From Neoarius graeffei (lineage: Eukaryota; Chordata; Actinopteri; Siluriformes; Ariidae): a stretch of 64,000 nucleotides of DNA. Both the position numbers and the translations under genes were made by a program. The notes beneath the pieces are model-generated. The model did not search any database. It was given only the letters and a program-made list of their open reading frames with translations, and was not told where the DNA came from. The DNA lies in assembly GCF_027579695.1 (NCBI RefSeq), contig NC_083583.1:4888542-4952541 (forward strand). The letters run 5' to 3'. Positions 10,126 through 22,926 of the stretch are shown piece by piece (the first letter of the stretch is position 1; each line of letters starts with the position of its first letter).

Positions 10126-13100
10126 TGCAGAGGAAGTGCGTCAGTGAGAGAGACAGAGAGCGCGCGCCGTGACCGCGCAAAAATGGCAACACCAATAAAA
10201 ACTCGGGCAGGGAAGAAGAGGGAAAGGACAATGAAGTTCACTCAGGCTGGGAAACGGGACGGGAATAATAACTGGGTGAAGGATTTAATAAATAAAAGAA
10301 GGATGTAATGAAATAAACATTGCAAAAAAAAAACCATGACGTGAAGGTGATGAACGCGATAAAAGTGTGCACACATTCTCTCTCTCTCTCTCTCTCTCTC
10401 GCCAGGGCTTTTTAAATTATTGTTATTTTAAAATTATTTGTTGGGTTTTTTTTTAACCAATGCAAATGGCTTGCTTTGCATTACTTAATAGCAAAAGTAT
10501 CCTGAGAAAGTGAAGGCTATTTACTGACTCCTACAATAACATCATAAACCACACAAACCACAAGGAGTTTCACAATGATTTTAAAAATAAATAAATAAAT
10601 AATTAAAAAAAAAACCAAGAAGGAACCCAGGAACTCTCATTAATGTGGATCAGATGGATGATTCACCAAACTCTCCTGAGGCAAATGTCACTTTTTAAAA
10701 ATGAAGAAAAAAAAAGCAAGCAAGTAAGTTATCAATTAACTGTTAAAATATACAGTATATGTATTTATTTTAAATTTTTAAAAGCATACTGTTCTGACTT
10801 TTTTTCCCCAATTTAATTTAACACACTTTTAAATCTCTAGCATACCCATCAAATCTTTTAAACCCTCAACTCCTTCTGCTTTGTGTTCGTTGCTTGCTTT
10901 AGTAATCCTACCTCAGCATGTGAAGTTGCACAGAATTAATCTTGACTTCAGACTAAATATTGATTTGACAACCAAACAAGGGTCTGATTGGACGTCTGAT
11001 TAATCCCCTTAACAACATTCCCAATAAATTCCAGGACGATCATCATCCCAACACTAACATTCCTTCCACAGAAAACACGGTTGACCTGAAACGTTACTCC
11101 TAAACAGTATAAAAAGAGAAGTGCAGAGCGTTTTCAGGGTTTGTTCGCCATTCTCTCCCTGTGACTCACAGGCTTTGAGGCCTGCGTGCAGCTCTATGGC
11201 ACATCGACCCAGCTGGGTACCACAGCCACATGCACAAATTCCTTCCAGCACATGGAGGGTGAAGTCGGAGCTCTGGCACAGATCAATTTTTGGAGGAAGT
11301 CCAATCTCTCTCAAGCGAATGAGAAAGATGTTCTGTCTTGTAGCTCTTTATTGAGTGTCAGTCATTAAAAAAAAAAAAAGACCTGATGCTTGGAGATGCA
11401 AGGAGTTTCAAGCACATAATGTGAAATAAATCCATTATCGAAGCGGTGAAGTGAGGACAGGACGCTCATGTTTACTTCTAAAGGTTCCTCAAAAGATAAA
11501 ATATGAGGCGTGAATCATTTTGAAATTGCTGCTGGAGTTGTAGTTGTACTATTTATCTCTCCCAGGTTCATGCTTGGACCGTGTTATGGTAAAGTTGCTG
11601 CTTGACTTGAAGATCGGAGACTTGTTTCAAAAATTGCTGCTGTAGCTTGAGTTGTAGTTTTATTTATCCTTCATGTTGATGCTTTAGTGAACTCCATTGT
11701 GCAAAGACATCTTAGTCTACTTTTATTCTAATTCGTTTTATCCGTGTGTGTGTGTGTGTGAGAGAGAGAGAGCACATGTCTGTAAATCAGTTATCTAAAT
11801 TACTGTATTACGAGTGATTTTATGACTTGCCCTCTTCAAATATAAAAGCTAAAATTAGTTTGAAAGCACACAAACATTTTTTTTTCATACATTTCGGTGA
11901 TAAAATGTTATACACACCTTCTTTTGATTAAAAACTTTACAAATAACATTAAACTAAAACCAAAAACCAGAGCAGAGCAGGTGACTGTCTTATTCTGACA
12001 CTAAACACAAATAAATTATTAAACGAATTAAATAAATAAAAAATAAAAATTATTTTTATTATTCAGTGCCAAAAGATCATGAGCTCATCATCTCTAAATT
12101 ATAGAATAACAAAATAATGCCTGTGTGGCTTCATTTGTAATAAAAGCTAAACATACAAAAGCAGACATACACACATTATATATATATATATATTTTTTTT
12201 TTAAAGAGTTAGGTGTGTATTGGTCCGACTCAGATGATTTTCTTTACATTCAGTGCTCAAGATCTTATGAGTGTCTTAAGATATGATCTGAAACAACGAT
12301 TGAAACTAAAACCACATTAAAAAAAAGAAATAGTTAAAAGAATCTTGTTTCTAACATTTCGAAGTGACTCTCTATAGCTTCTGCATTCAGTTTTTAATGA
12401 ACCTGAATTTTATGTTATATATTCTGTATATAGATTAAATATATATTCAAACAAATACCCAAATAAAAATAAACCCACAGACTGTTTGGTGGAGTTTAAT
12501 GGTTTAACGGCACGTCACAGCGCAGGGCGACCAGCTCGAGCTTCTGTAAAGCAACAGGGGTGAAAAATAATAAGGCGCAGTCAGTGAGCTTCACTTTCGT
12601 CTGAAGGAACGGCTGCATTTCTGCAGGTTGTTAGTCTAAAGAGTGGTGACAAGAACCCAGGATCACTTTACCACTTAGAGACGACGTTACGGCTTTGACC
12701 GTTTACACTCGTCTCGGCTGGCGCGCACCGGCGCAGCAGGCCAACCCGACGCTTCAAAGGCCAGGCACCTGATTGGACAAGGGCTTAATCAAACCCGGGG
12801 TTGAACATATCCCAGTGGGTTTAACGCGTCCGAGCAATCTAATTTTATTGAAATAAAATAATCCCTTTCCTGGGTTTACACTAATGCGGATTCATTTGGG
12901 GATTTGTTATTAATCTAATGTTTATTTGGATTCAAACTTTAATCTGGATTTGCACGTCTGGGCGTGTAACGATGCACTCCTGAGATCAATCACGAACAAG
13001 ATGTTTTATAACCTTTGGGTGATTTGCAGAAATGCTTGTTTTTGCAGAAATGTTTTTCCTCAGCTGCAAGATTTAAAACTGAATCTCAGAGTGGAATTTA

Positions 13101-13310
13101 ACCCTGAGATTAACAGATTATCTTTCGAGTTTAATCCAGGTTAAAGTTTAGTCATGGCGTCGTGTTGTCTTGACTGCACAGTTTCACCATCACTTCATCA
13201 TCTCGCTGTGGAAACGAGTCATTTGTTATGCCACTGCGGTTTTAAACGTCGCTCACGGGGTTCCTCAGGGGTGGAGTCTAAGACACTGATCACTAAACAA
13301 GCGCAAATTA
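8797..13310. other. Intron 1 interval, two CpG-richer patches
   Basis: Contains AAT/TTA arrays (about 8936-8962 and 10094-10125) and a CT run (about 10377-10400). Two CpG-richer patches, about 9726-9990 and 12515-12830, stand out from the AT-rich surroundings and could be regulatory. The stretch 11110-11360 is compositionally balanced and free of simple repeats. None carries a recognisable exon or RNA gene. Confidence 0.45.
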
Positions 13311-13696
13311 ATGAAAAGGGTTAACGGTGTCATCACAGGAGTGTGAGGGTGTGAAGAAAACTGCAGATTTACACAAAATTTGTAGGTTTACAGCATATCG
13401 TCATCATCATCTTATTTATCTATTTAAAAAAACAACAACCAAACACCACCACATATCACAATTCACCTTTGGCAGTAGATTGCTGATTCTTATTTGCATT
13501 GAAAGTTTTTCCTAAAATTGATCTTTATATATGCAAATCAGGCTTCATGTAATTAAATATGGATTTTTTTTAAACAAAAGTGAAGCTTTAGAAAAACAAA
13601 ACATACTAAAAATTAAGGAAAAGAGCACGATGTCTCAGTGCTGCTTGGACACCATTATCAATCAAGCGCTCCTAAGCTAAGCCAATGTCAAAACAT

Positions 13697-14075
13697 ATCC
13701 ATCCATCCATCCATTATCTGTAGCCGCTTATCCTGTTCTACAGGGTCACAGGCAAGCTGGAGCCTATCCCAGCTGACTACGGGCGAAAGGCGGGGTTCAC
13801 CCTGGACAAGTCGCCAGGTCATCACAGGGCTGACACATAGACACAGACAACCATTCACACTCACATTCACACCTACGCTCAATTTAGAGTCACCAGTTAA
13901 CCTAACCTGCATGTCTTTGGACTGTGGGGGAAACCGGAGCACCCGGAGGAAACCCACGCGGACACGGGGAGAACATGCAAACTGCACACAGAAAGGCCCT
14001 CGCCGGCCACGGGGCTCGAACCCAGGACCTTCTTGCTGTGAGGCGACAGCGCTAACCACTACACCACCGTGCTGC
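13697..14075 (-). mobile_element. tRNA-derived SINE with (ATGG)n tail, minus orientation
   Basis: On the minus strand it begins gcagcacggtggtgtagtgg. It carries an A-box-like gtggttagcgctg and a B box ggttcgagcccc, then a long core (ctccgggtgctccggtttcc, caaagacatgcaggtt). It ends in an ATGG tail, seen on the + strand as ccatccatccat. A tail of this kind is typical of elements mobilised by RTE/Rex3-type LINEs. Flanking CATAT on both sides may be the target duplication. A widely mis-annotated open frame (MQHGGVVVSAVAS...) comes from this repeat and is not a gene. Confidence 0.85.
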
Positions 14076-14177
14076 ATATAAGCATAACACTAAACAAAAA
14101 GTTTGCTCTGTAAGAAGTCCAACTGCATGTTCAGAGTTGGTCTTCTTTCTTTTAGCGTGATGCTAATCTATTAAAAA

Positions 14178-14182
<5 letters not shown>

Positions 14183-14245
<63 letters not shown>
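14183..14245. repeat. (TA)n-(CA)n microsatellite
   Basis: A TA run followed by a CA run, matching the same compound array at 17525-17592 in the second copy of the local duplication. The Tc1 element inserted directly at its right end. Confidence 0.95.
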
Positions 14246-14247
14246 TA

Positions 14248-15714
14248 GTGCATCTCAAAAAATTAGAATATTGTGAAAAAGTTCAATATTTTCCTTCAGT
14301 TATTTAAGAAAGTGAAAGTTATACATGATAGACTCATTACACAAACTAAAATGTTTCAAGCATTTTTCTATTTTAATTTTAATCAGTATGGTATACAGTA
14401 CAAAAACATAAAAAAACCCATCTCAAAATATTAGAATATTTCATTTCGAGTTTGAGTAAAACAGTATGAACACAGTGTATCTCTCGGTCTAGTTCAGTAC
14501 ACACAACCACAATCATGGGGAAGACTGCTGACTTGACTGTTGTCCAGAAGATGATCACTGATGCCCTCCACAAGGAGGGTAAGCCACAAAAGGTCATTGC
14601 TGAAAAGGGTGGCTGGAAAAGGTGCACAAGCAACAGGGATGGCTGCAATCTTGAGAGGATTGTCAAGAAAATTTGATTCAAGAACTTGGGAGTGGACTGA
14701 GGCTGGTGTCAGTGTATCAAGACCCATCACGAACAGACATCTTCAAGAAAGGGGATACAACTTTCGCATTCCTAATATCAAGCTACTCCTGAGCCAGAGA
14801 CAATGTCAGAAGTGTCTTATCTGGGCTAAGCAGAGAAAGAAATGGACTGTTGCTCAGTGGTCCAAAGTCCTCTTTTCAGATGAAAGTACATTTTGCATTT
14901 AATTTGGAAATCACGGTTCTAGAATCTGGAGGAAGAGTGGAGAGGCACAGAATCCAAGGTGTTGGAAGCCCAGTGTGAAGTTTCCACAGTCTGTGATGAT
15001 TTGGGGTGCCATGCCATCTGCTGGTGTTGGTCCACTGTATTTTATCAAGTCCAAAGTCAACACAGCCATCTACCAGGAGATTTTAGAGCACTTCATGCTT
15101 CCATCTGCTGACGAGCTTTTTGGAGATGCTGATTTCCTTTTCCAGCAGGACTTAGCACCTACCCACAATGCCAAAACTACTACCAAATGGTTTGCTGACC
15201 ATGATATTACTGTGTTTGATTGGCCAGCCAACTTGCCTGACCTGAACCCCATAGAGAATCTATGGGGTACTGTCAAGAGGAAGATGAGAAACACCCGAAC
15301 CAAAAATACAGATACGCTGAAGGCCACTATCAAAGCAACCTGGGCTTCAATAACACCTCAGCAGTGCCACAGACTGATCACCTCCATGCCACACCGCATT
15401 GATACAGTAATTCATGGTAAAGGACCCCCAACCAAGTATTGAGTGTATAAATGAATATACTTTTCAGAAGTTGGACATTTCTGGATTGTAAATCCTTTTT
15501 TTTGATTGATCTTAGGGAATATTCTAATAATTTGAGATACTGGATTTCTGATTTTCATGAGCTATAAGCCATAATCATCAAAATTAAAACAAAAAAGGCT
15601 TTAAATATTTTACTTTACATGTAATGAATATAGAATATATGAAAGTTTACCTTTTTGAATTAAATTATGAAAAAAAGTAACTTTTTCATGGTATTCTAAT
15701 TTTTTGAGATGCAC
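14248..15714 (+). mobile_element. Tc1/mariner element, near full length, inactive (GTGCATCTC family)
   Basis: Ends are inverted repeats, gtgcatctcaaaaaattaga at the left and its near complement at the right, each flanked by a TA target duplication (14246-14247, 15715-15716). The interior is a decayed DD34E transposase. It starts at 14515 (MGKTADLTVVQK), has SKVLFSDEST for the first Asp, FQQDLAPTHN for the second, and DLNPIENLWG for the Glu, with 34 residues between the last two. Compared with the usual layout it lacks about 24 residues of the N-terminal DNA-binding domain near 14605. It has a stop near 14675, a frame change near 14690 and a stop at 14900-14902; the remainder to 15442 is open. 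Transposition by this copy is not possible. Confidence 0.9.
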
Positions 15715-15945
15715 TAGTATATATATCTTGACATTGACGTTGCTTACGAACACTTGCTTGATAACGGTGTCCGAGTGACACTGAAACGTCGCACTCTTTT
15801 CCTTAATTTTTTGTATATTTTATAATCATATTCAATAAAACTGAAAAAAAAAACTATCCTGGTTGTGATGTGAAATCAGATCTCAGGTCTTTGGTGTCTA
15901 ATCAACTGAACATGACGTAAAAAGTTTTTTCTTTCATTTTCAGTA

Positions 15946-17053
15946 TCAAAGTGATTTCAGTCGTTCCTTTATCCTGTTTAGGAAAAGAAATGGGCGTGGA
16001 AATGCAGATTCGTGTCGAAGTTTGGTTCTGAAAATGATTTTTAGAAACTGGTTTTGCAGTTGAATGTGTTGTTTTTCTTCTCGTTTGTGTGGTTTATGAA
16101 GGATAATTGAGATGCGTATCCCATGCATGACACATGAAGAAAGAAGCTTTTCAGTGATACAGCCTATGACATGAAGTGATTGTGAAGTGAGCGGAGCTTA
16201 AAGCCTTCTCCATGTCTCCAAGGAAGTTGCTAAGTTTCAGAAAATGTGGTGAAATTGTGACTTTTCTGTTGCATTATGTAGCTTAAAGATGCAAATAATA
16301 ACAGCAGCAAATAACCCGATTTCATTTCTACCTGTAGCGTCTTTTCAGAAATGATCTGATCTTCAGTGTTATTTTCACATCATTCTAATTCCAAAATAAA
16401 AAAAAAACCCTTCACACGAACAGCACACCATGCGGGACGTTATATTAACCCCCGCTGGCTGTTGGGATGGCGTTAAACTCGGTTAGCCTGTGAATAAATC
16501 TCCTGAGACGTTAACCAGGCCGGAGCTGAACTCAGTCTGCAGTGAACACTCTGAGATCCTCACTCAGAGACGAGTGGACCGAGGAGTGATTTATCACCAG
16601 CAGGGGTTTGAAGGAAACGCCGTGTTTTCTTGCACAGCGTGTGCTCTTTGTTGCAGTCTGCTGGGATAAATCCTCCCTCAGGACTCGCGAGGTGTTTGGA
16701 CTTCTCTCTGGACGGCTCAGCTTCTCAACACTGGGCCTTTTAAAAAAAAGCCTCAAATGAGGTGATTCTTAAAAGGCTAAAAAGTCGAAGAAGGCTGCGG
16801 TGAGGCCGGAGTACAGGCTGCTGGTCCAAGTGATCAGTGAAAGGGGGGAAGGAGGAGCTGAGGAGTTCGAAACGCTGCTCAGAGCAGTGAAGCCAAGTGT
16901 GTGGTAAATTTAGACCAACATTCAATTAACATCAGGTGATGGAGGGATGTGGGATTTCTGAAGATATATTTAACCCAATAAACAGCAGCTCAGGTTCTGA
17001 TCAGGGCTTCAATCAATAATGAGACGACGTCTGACCTTTTTACGAATGTTTTA
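15946..17053. other. Intron 1 interval between duplication copies
   Basis: About 1.1 kb with no microsatellite and no recognised repeat family. The part 16430-16925 has a higher G+C content and an even base mix, which would fit unique or conserved noncoding DNA, but no domain, RNA or boundary is recognisable. Confidence 0.4.
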
Positions 17054-17521
17054 TTAAAAAGGGTTAACTGTGTCATCACCACAACAGCGTGAACAAAACT
17101 GCAGATTTACACAAACGCTGCAGGTCGACACTAATTTCTCTTTCCAATTATTTGCTCTTTCTTTCTGTCCAATTATTTGTGCTTTCTTTATTTCTTTCTA
17201 ATTATTTGTTCCTTTTCCTTCTTCCTTTCCAATCATTTGTTCTCTTTTTCCAATTCTTTCTTTCTTTCCAATTATTTCTGCTTTCTTTCTTGTTATTTGT
17301 TCTTTCTTTCTTGACACCACAGCTCATCGTTTCTAGCAGATTGCTTATTCTTATTTATACTGGAAGTTTTTCCTAAAATGGACCTATATATATGCAAATG
17401 AGGCTTTATCTAATTAAATATGGAATTTTTTGATCATGTTCAATAAAACAAAATCTATCCTGGGTATGATTCGCATAACGCTAAACAAAAAGCTTGGCCT
17501 GTAAGGAGTCTGATTATTATG

Positions 17522-17593
<72 letters not shown>

Positions 17594-17810
17594 TTGATTT
17601 AGCTTACAAACACTTGATTGATAACGGTGTCCGAGCAACACTGAAATGACGCACTATCTTCCTTAATGTCTAGTATATTTTATAATCATATTCAATAAAA
17701 CTAAAAAAAAATCTGTCCTGGTTTTGATGTTAAATATGATTATATGTCTTTAGTATTTAATCAACTGAACACAACATAAAAAAAACTTCTTGTCTGTTTC
17801 AATATTCATA
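17054..17810 (+). repeat. Copy 2 of the local direct duplication
   Basis: The shorter partner of 13312-15945, lacking the SINE and the Tc1 element. It has its own expansion at about 17140-17320, a pyrimidine-rich array of units like ccaattatttgttctttctt that is absent from copy 1. It includes a TA/CA microsatellite at 17525-17592. Confidence 0.75.
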
Positions 17811-19885
17811 TTTCAGCAGATCCACCAATCTCAGGACGTGTGTGTATGGGTGTGTGTGTGTGAAAAGAGCCTGAAATAATTAGACGTTTCAGACGTCTGG
17901 TGTGGATTCAGAGTTACGATCTTTTTTGCATTCTAAGAACAGAAAACAAACCCAATGAGAGACACAAATAAACGCAGTGCAGAACAAACTGTCGGCACAA
18001 ACTTCCCCTTCGCTTCCAAACCATTCAGAATTTACCACCAAGAATATTTAATACACCCTGCATTTGGAAATTAATATTTCAGTCTTTAAGTCGATAACAT
18101 TTTGCCGTTAACCCTTAGCAGAAACCCTGGGGTGCCTAATTTATAGTGTTGCGTTTTTATTTGCCCGGTGCTGACCCTGCCCATCAGATTGCATAAAAAG
18201 CACGAGGGATGCCCTGCCGCTTTACAGCCAGTTAAATTACACTTTGATGTATTCCCCCATTTTCAACTGGGAATAAATCGCTGCCCCTTGTAAAGATATG
18301 ACCCTGACTAACTCAAGGGTCGAGTACTGACATCTTACGGGGCCGGGACCCTCTGGCGTCTCCAGTCACAGAGAAAGGCACCCTTTTTAGTGCACTCATG
18401 TCTGGAACGAGTGTCTGAATCATTCATGCATGTATTATGGAATGTATAAAAGGTGCCCTTTCTCCTGCACTCTTTATTAGACATATCAAATGGAGAGCAA
18501 GTTTTTGAAGAGAGCGTCCACTCCGAAAGCGGTGAGCGGAGATACCGTAAAACTAGATTTACAAGCTCCATTCTTGCTAAGCAGGCAGGTGTGAATATAC
18601 ACTCAGGTTAAACAGCCAATTAGTCCCGGAGCTGAACCTCAGCCTCTGCTAACCTACTCATGAACTCGCGCTCGAATTGTCGTTAGTTCGTCCTCGCATG
18701 TCAGAATAACGATGGGGGACAAAAAAAAATCAGTCCTTGAATAAAGACCTGATTTTAGATGGGAGATGATCCGTCAACATTGATGTGGTATGGCACTATG
18801 TCTGAGTTGGGGTTGGGGCTGGAAAACGATCATCTCCAGACTTCTCTTCTCTCGCTGTACGTCTGAGGTGGTTGATGGTTTTGGAGGTAAAAATGTTCCA
18901 TGGTTGTGTTTTTGTTAAACTGGAACATTTTAAAGAGAAATGATTACATCTGTTTATTCTAATAGAAATGTCAAAAGCTGAGGAATTACAGGACATGTAG
19001 AAAGTCTGACTTTTTTGGGGTTTCATTTGTAAAAGCAGACCAGGATTTGGGATTTGGTAACAGGCTCACAGTGACCTCCACAGCCCCTTTTGCTTTATAC
19101 CTCAGCAGTTTTTTTTCTTTGCTCAATGCCATGCCCACATGCCCTTTTATGACGCCATTCAACCACAGTCCTCTCCAAACCTTTCCCATTCTGACACAAC
19201 CGATTTGCACTGAGGTTTCATACCCAGGTCGTGTTACACAGCCATATGGAGGAACTCTGAAGGCCGAACCGCAGTTCACCTTGAGCGATGGAGAAACCTT
19301 GCCGCCAGGTTCAATCCCGAGTTCTAACAAGCGAGTGACTGCCACAATACCCGACGTCAGACCAAAAGAACGAACGACCCAAGGTATCAGCAAGACGCTT
19401 TGATCGTCAGGCAGCGACTGCGAACAGTCTGACAATCCGAGGCACACGGCATCTCAAAGCGAAAGCCGGAAATATTTATACTCGCTCGCTCTTGCTTAAC
19501 AGGATGTGTCAATCTTGAGTAGGAGGCAATATGGGAGCCATTATGTTCCCCCTGAGCCCCAGCTCCATGTCTGTCAGGACACAGTGACCAGAGAAAGCAC
19601 TCGGTCCTGTACAGGCAGCCCTCACAGGGGTCTCACTAACACGCAGGACCAACAGCAGGGAGGATTTATTCACATCACCGACTGTTTACACCAACAAGTG
19701 GTCATGAGTTTATCTAAAATGAGGCGAGTCAGGGATTGAACAGCAGAACACTGTGCTTCAGGTCAACATTATTGACACCGATGGTGTCAACAGCACGTGA
19801 TTTGTATGTTCTGTTTTGTATTTAAAACTTAGACAATTCTAATAAATTAAAAAAATCAATGAACTCTGCAAATTGTAACTTTTAT
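17811..19885. other. Intron 1 interval, possibly including conserved noncoding DNA
   Basis: No repeat family recognised. The stretch about 18040-18310 is free of simple repeats and has an even composition with several homeobox-like cores (attaatattt, taaattac). It is a candidate enhancer by appearance only. The block 18360-18480 has short inverted phrases (aaggcaccctttt and aaaggtgcccttt). Confidence 0.35.
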
Positions 19886-20579
19886 GGCCCTTTTCCACTA
19901 CCCTTTTTCAGCTCACTTCAGCTCGCTTCAGCTCACTTCAGCCCGACACGGCTCGCGTTTCGACTACCTTAGAGCAGCACGACTCAGCTCGCTTCAGCCC
20001 TGCTTAGCACCCAAAACTCGCACGGTTTTGGAGTGGGGCTGAAGCGAGCCAAACCGAGCCGAGTGGGGCTGGGGGCGTGAGGAGACACTCCCCTGTGCAC
20101 TGATTGGTGAGGAGGAGTGTCCTCACACGCCCACACATGCCCCGCGAGCACGCTGGGATCTGTAAACACCGTAAACCTGGAAGAAGAAGAATTACAAGAA
20201 TTTCTGAAGCCTTATGCGCCTCGCCTCATCTATACGCTCTTGCCAGTATCTGTTGGCGTTGTCGGTGACAACAAGCCACAGCACCAAGACCAGCAACACT
20301 AACGACTCCATGTCCTCCATGTTTATTGTTTACTATCCGGGTTGTGAGACTACTGCTTAAAAGATCACTGATGTCACTGTTTGCGCCGCCTAACGACATC
20401 ACGTGACGTCCACCCACTTTCGCTAACTCCACCCAATGTGTCCACCCACTTCCAGCCAGCATGGTTCAGCACGGTTGTAGTTGAAATGCAACTCCAACAG
20501 CCCCACTCAGCTCGACTCAGCCCAACTCGGCACGGCACGGCTCAGCCCAACTCAGCCGCGTTGGTAGTGGAAAAGCGGC
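19886..20579. mobile_element. MITE with TIR cttttccactacc, about 0.7 kb
   Basis: The left end ggcccttttccactacc and the right end ggtagtggaaaagcggc are inverted repeats. Next to each end are GC-rich arrays of cagctc/gcttcagc (left) and cagcccaactcggcacgg (right). The interior has no transposase. Superfamily is not assignable because the target duplication is unclear. Confidence 0.75.
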
Positions 20580-20596
20580 ATTAGAGAGTCAAGTCA

Positions 20597-20795
20597 AGGG
20601 GAAGCCATGGCCTAATGGTTAGAGAAGCAGCTTTGGGGCCAAAATGTTGCTGGTTCGATTTCCTGGACCAGCAGGAGTGGCTGAAGTGCCCTTGAACAAG
20701 GCACCGAACCCTCAACTGCTCCCCAGGCTGCTCTGGATGTGTCGTCCGTCGATCTGGACAACAGCGTCGGCTAAGTGCCATGAATGTAATGTAAA
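20597..20795 (+). mobile_element. V-SINE-like SINE with 10-bp target duplication
   Basis: The head ggggaagccatggcctaatg and B-box-like ggttcgatttcctgg are followed by the conserved middle and a 3' tail ctctggat...aatgtaatgtaa like L2-type LINEs. The direct repeat AGTCAAGTCA at 20587-20596 and 20796-20805 brackets it exactly. An intact target duplication implies a fairly recent insertion. Confidence 0.9.
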
Positions 20796-20805
20796 AGTCA
20801 AGTCA

Positions 20806-21475
20806 TTTTAATAATAATAATAATAAGAAGTTAAATTTATATAGCACCTTTCAAGAAACCCAAGGACGCTTTACAATAGTAGACAAAGAAAGAAAAAATA
20901 AATAAATAATATAATAAGAAAAAAAAAAAGTAAAAAGTCCACCAAGTAGGGGTCAGGATGTAATTCCCGTGGTGTAGCAGCCACAGTCCCACCAAAAGGT
21001 GCACGAAAACAAGTCCCACATCTCCAGCACCGCCGCCGCGACGCCATCAGCAACATCGCTCAGAACATCACGCCATGGACCCACAAAGCGAGCAGAGAAG
21101 CTCCGCCACGCAAAGCGCTGGTGTGTCCCAAACCGCCTGCACAGCTGCTGCGACACCACCAAGCAACATCGCTCGGAACATCACACCAAGCGTTAAAGCG
21201 CAGAGTGCTGGACAACCATGATGTAAAATGAGCAACGAGCTCACTGCAGTCCACAGCTGGGAGCACAGGCATCACCCACGGCGAACCAAGGCCTGGAGGG
21301 AACCGATGCCCAAAACTAGGTCTGGAGCTACACCACAACCGGTGGAGAAAACACTCAAACAAACATCAAACTACACAAACTCACAGAAAAAAAAAATAGA
21401 AAAAGAAATAAAATAAAACAAAAAACTCCGGTGAGAAACGGCAGCCAGAACGCGCACGACGTACTCTCAACCGGA
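20806..21475 (-). mobile_element. Non-LTR retrotransposon-derived repeat, minus orientation
   Basis: On the minus strand it ends tgtaaagcgtccttgggttt...gctatataaatttaa followed by an ATT run. This is the 3' end found on many fish LINE/SINE copies. The body contains two related blocks (atcgctcagaacatcac and atcgctcggaacatcac, about 110 bases apart). No reverse transcriptase frame is present, so it is a SINE or a strongly truncated LINE. Confidence 0.6.
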
Positions 21476-21700
21476 AACGGAAACAAAAAAACAAAAAATA
21501 AAAACAAATAAAAACAAATTTTTATTTGTATCACAATTTTAACAATCAAAATTGTCGCAAAGCAGCTTTGCAGAAAAATATAAAATTTAAACATATGAAT
21601 TTATCCGTAATGAGCATGGCTAAGGCGAGGGTGGTGAGGAAAAACTCCCTGAGATAACAACAGGCCTAGAGAGACGTTTTTATCCCCAACAAAATGCTAC
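21476..21700. repeat. Interspersed repeat fragment (aaagcagctttgcagaa family)
   Basis: Contains atttttatttgtatcac, gtcgcaaagcagctttgcag and gaggaaaaactccctgag. I know this set of phrases from abundant dispersed teleost repeats. No ends were found; the class is unknown. Confidence 0.55.
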
Positions 21701-22926
21701 TGCTATTTCAAATAAGATGAAAAGGTCTAGATGGTCCATTACTACTTATTTTGATTAAAATTTCACCCAGTTATACGTGGACAGAATGAGCACATGTCTG
21801 ATTAGGGTTCGGTGCTTTGCATTCGAGTTTCTTCCTTCGACGTTGGAATGTAAATACACTATACGCTTAGCGTTCAAGTAATATAATTCGTGAGAGCTCT
21901 GTCACTAGGTGACCGAAAAATACATGTTCAAAACTGTCGCCTACTCATGATTCCCTCCACTGAAAAATCAGCAGCGCTACACTGAACATTATTCCAGGAA
22001 ACAGAAACAGTGATTGAAGTAAACGATTTCGTACACCATGTTACATGGGTTTGCTCATCGCGCAGTGACTGTAGTAACATTAACGCACGCAACGTAAACT
22101 TTACACATAAATACCTGACATGGATTGAACCTAAAGATAACGCATAAACGAACACATGACTACAGGAATGACGTCACAAAAACATTAGTGCTCTGTTTCT
22201 GATCATAAGAAGTCCGAAGGAACTGAAAGATCTTCCACAAGGATGGCGTACAAATCCACCTGAACGGCACATTGCATTATGGGTATCCTGTACCCGCTGA
22301 GGTGTGTATCAGAGTGCACTGTGGGATTAAAATTGCACTGGATATTCACCATAACACTTTCTCAAAATAGTGCACTTTACACTGAACAATGAAGAAGCAA
22401 AAACTCTCTCATGAATATTTTGGTATTTTATCGTCAAACATTGAGGCTGTTTAAGAAATGATCCGAGTCCAGTCAAGATGAACCATTTCATTTCCACCAC
22501 TGAAGCAACCATCAAAATAAATCTGTGGAAGCATCAGAGATGTAGATTTTCTTCTTTATTAGAAATTCAGCTACATTTTCCTCAATTTGGCTTTTTAAAC
22601 CCTCCAATCACAAGACTTCTTGTTAGTTTAAACAAAACAAAAAACCCCAGGAGGCAGGATGTGTCGGGACACAGGTCAGGAAAAGCAGGATGCATCGCAA
22701 AGCTCTAACTGATGCCTCGTTGATTCCTCAGCGCTACATTCTTCAGCTCATGGCCCCAAAAGGGACAGAAAATGACTTGCTTTCACGTTTAAAGTAAAAA
22801 CAAGGTATAAAGCCTTCACCTCTTCCAAAAACAAATGCAGTCAATGATATGAAGAACTGCAAATACACAAATGATATTAAATGTGAATTAATGAGTACAG
22901 ATAAAAACTTTGGATCAGTTAAAATG
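21701..22926. other. Intron 1 interval, no gene recognised
   Basis: AT-rich sequence with no recognised element, domain or RNA. Confidence 0.45.

Larger units (their letters stand above)
13312..15945 (+). repeat. Copy 1 of a local direct duplication, expanded by insertions
   Basis: Phrases here recur in the same order at 17054-17810: gggttaac.gtgtcatcac, ctgcagatttacacaaa, gaagtttttcctaaaat-like text, atatatgcaaat.aggctt, cataac.ctaaacaaaaag, a TA/CA microsatellite, gataacggtgtccgag and attcaataaaact. Copy 1 is about 1.9 kb longer because it also holds a SINE (13697-14075) and a Tc1 element (14248-15714). Part of it is present inverted as well: about 13588-13685 is complementary to about 15742-15845. 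Confidence 0.75.

Noticed and set aside
13688-14077. Minus-strand open frame starting MQHGGVVVSAVASQQEGPGF
   Set aside because: It is the body of a tRNA-derived SINE; the same peptide appears wherever this repeat occurs and has no host function.
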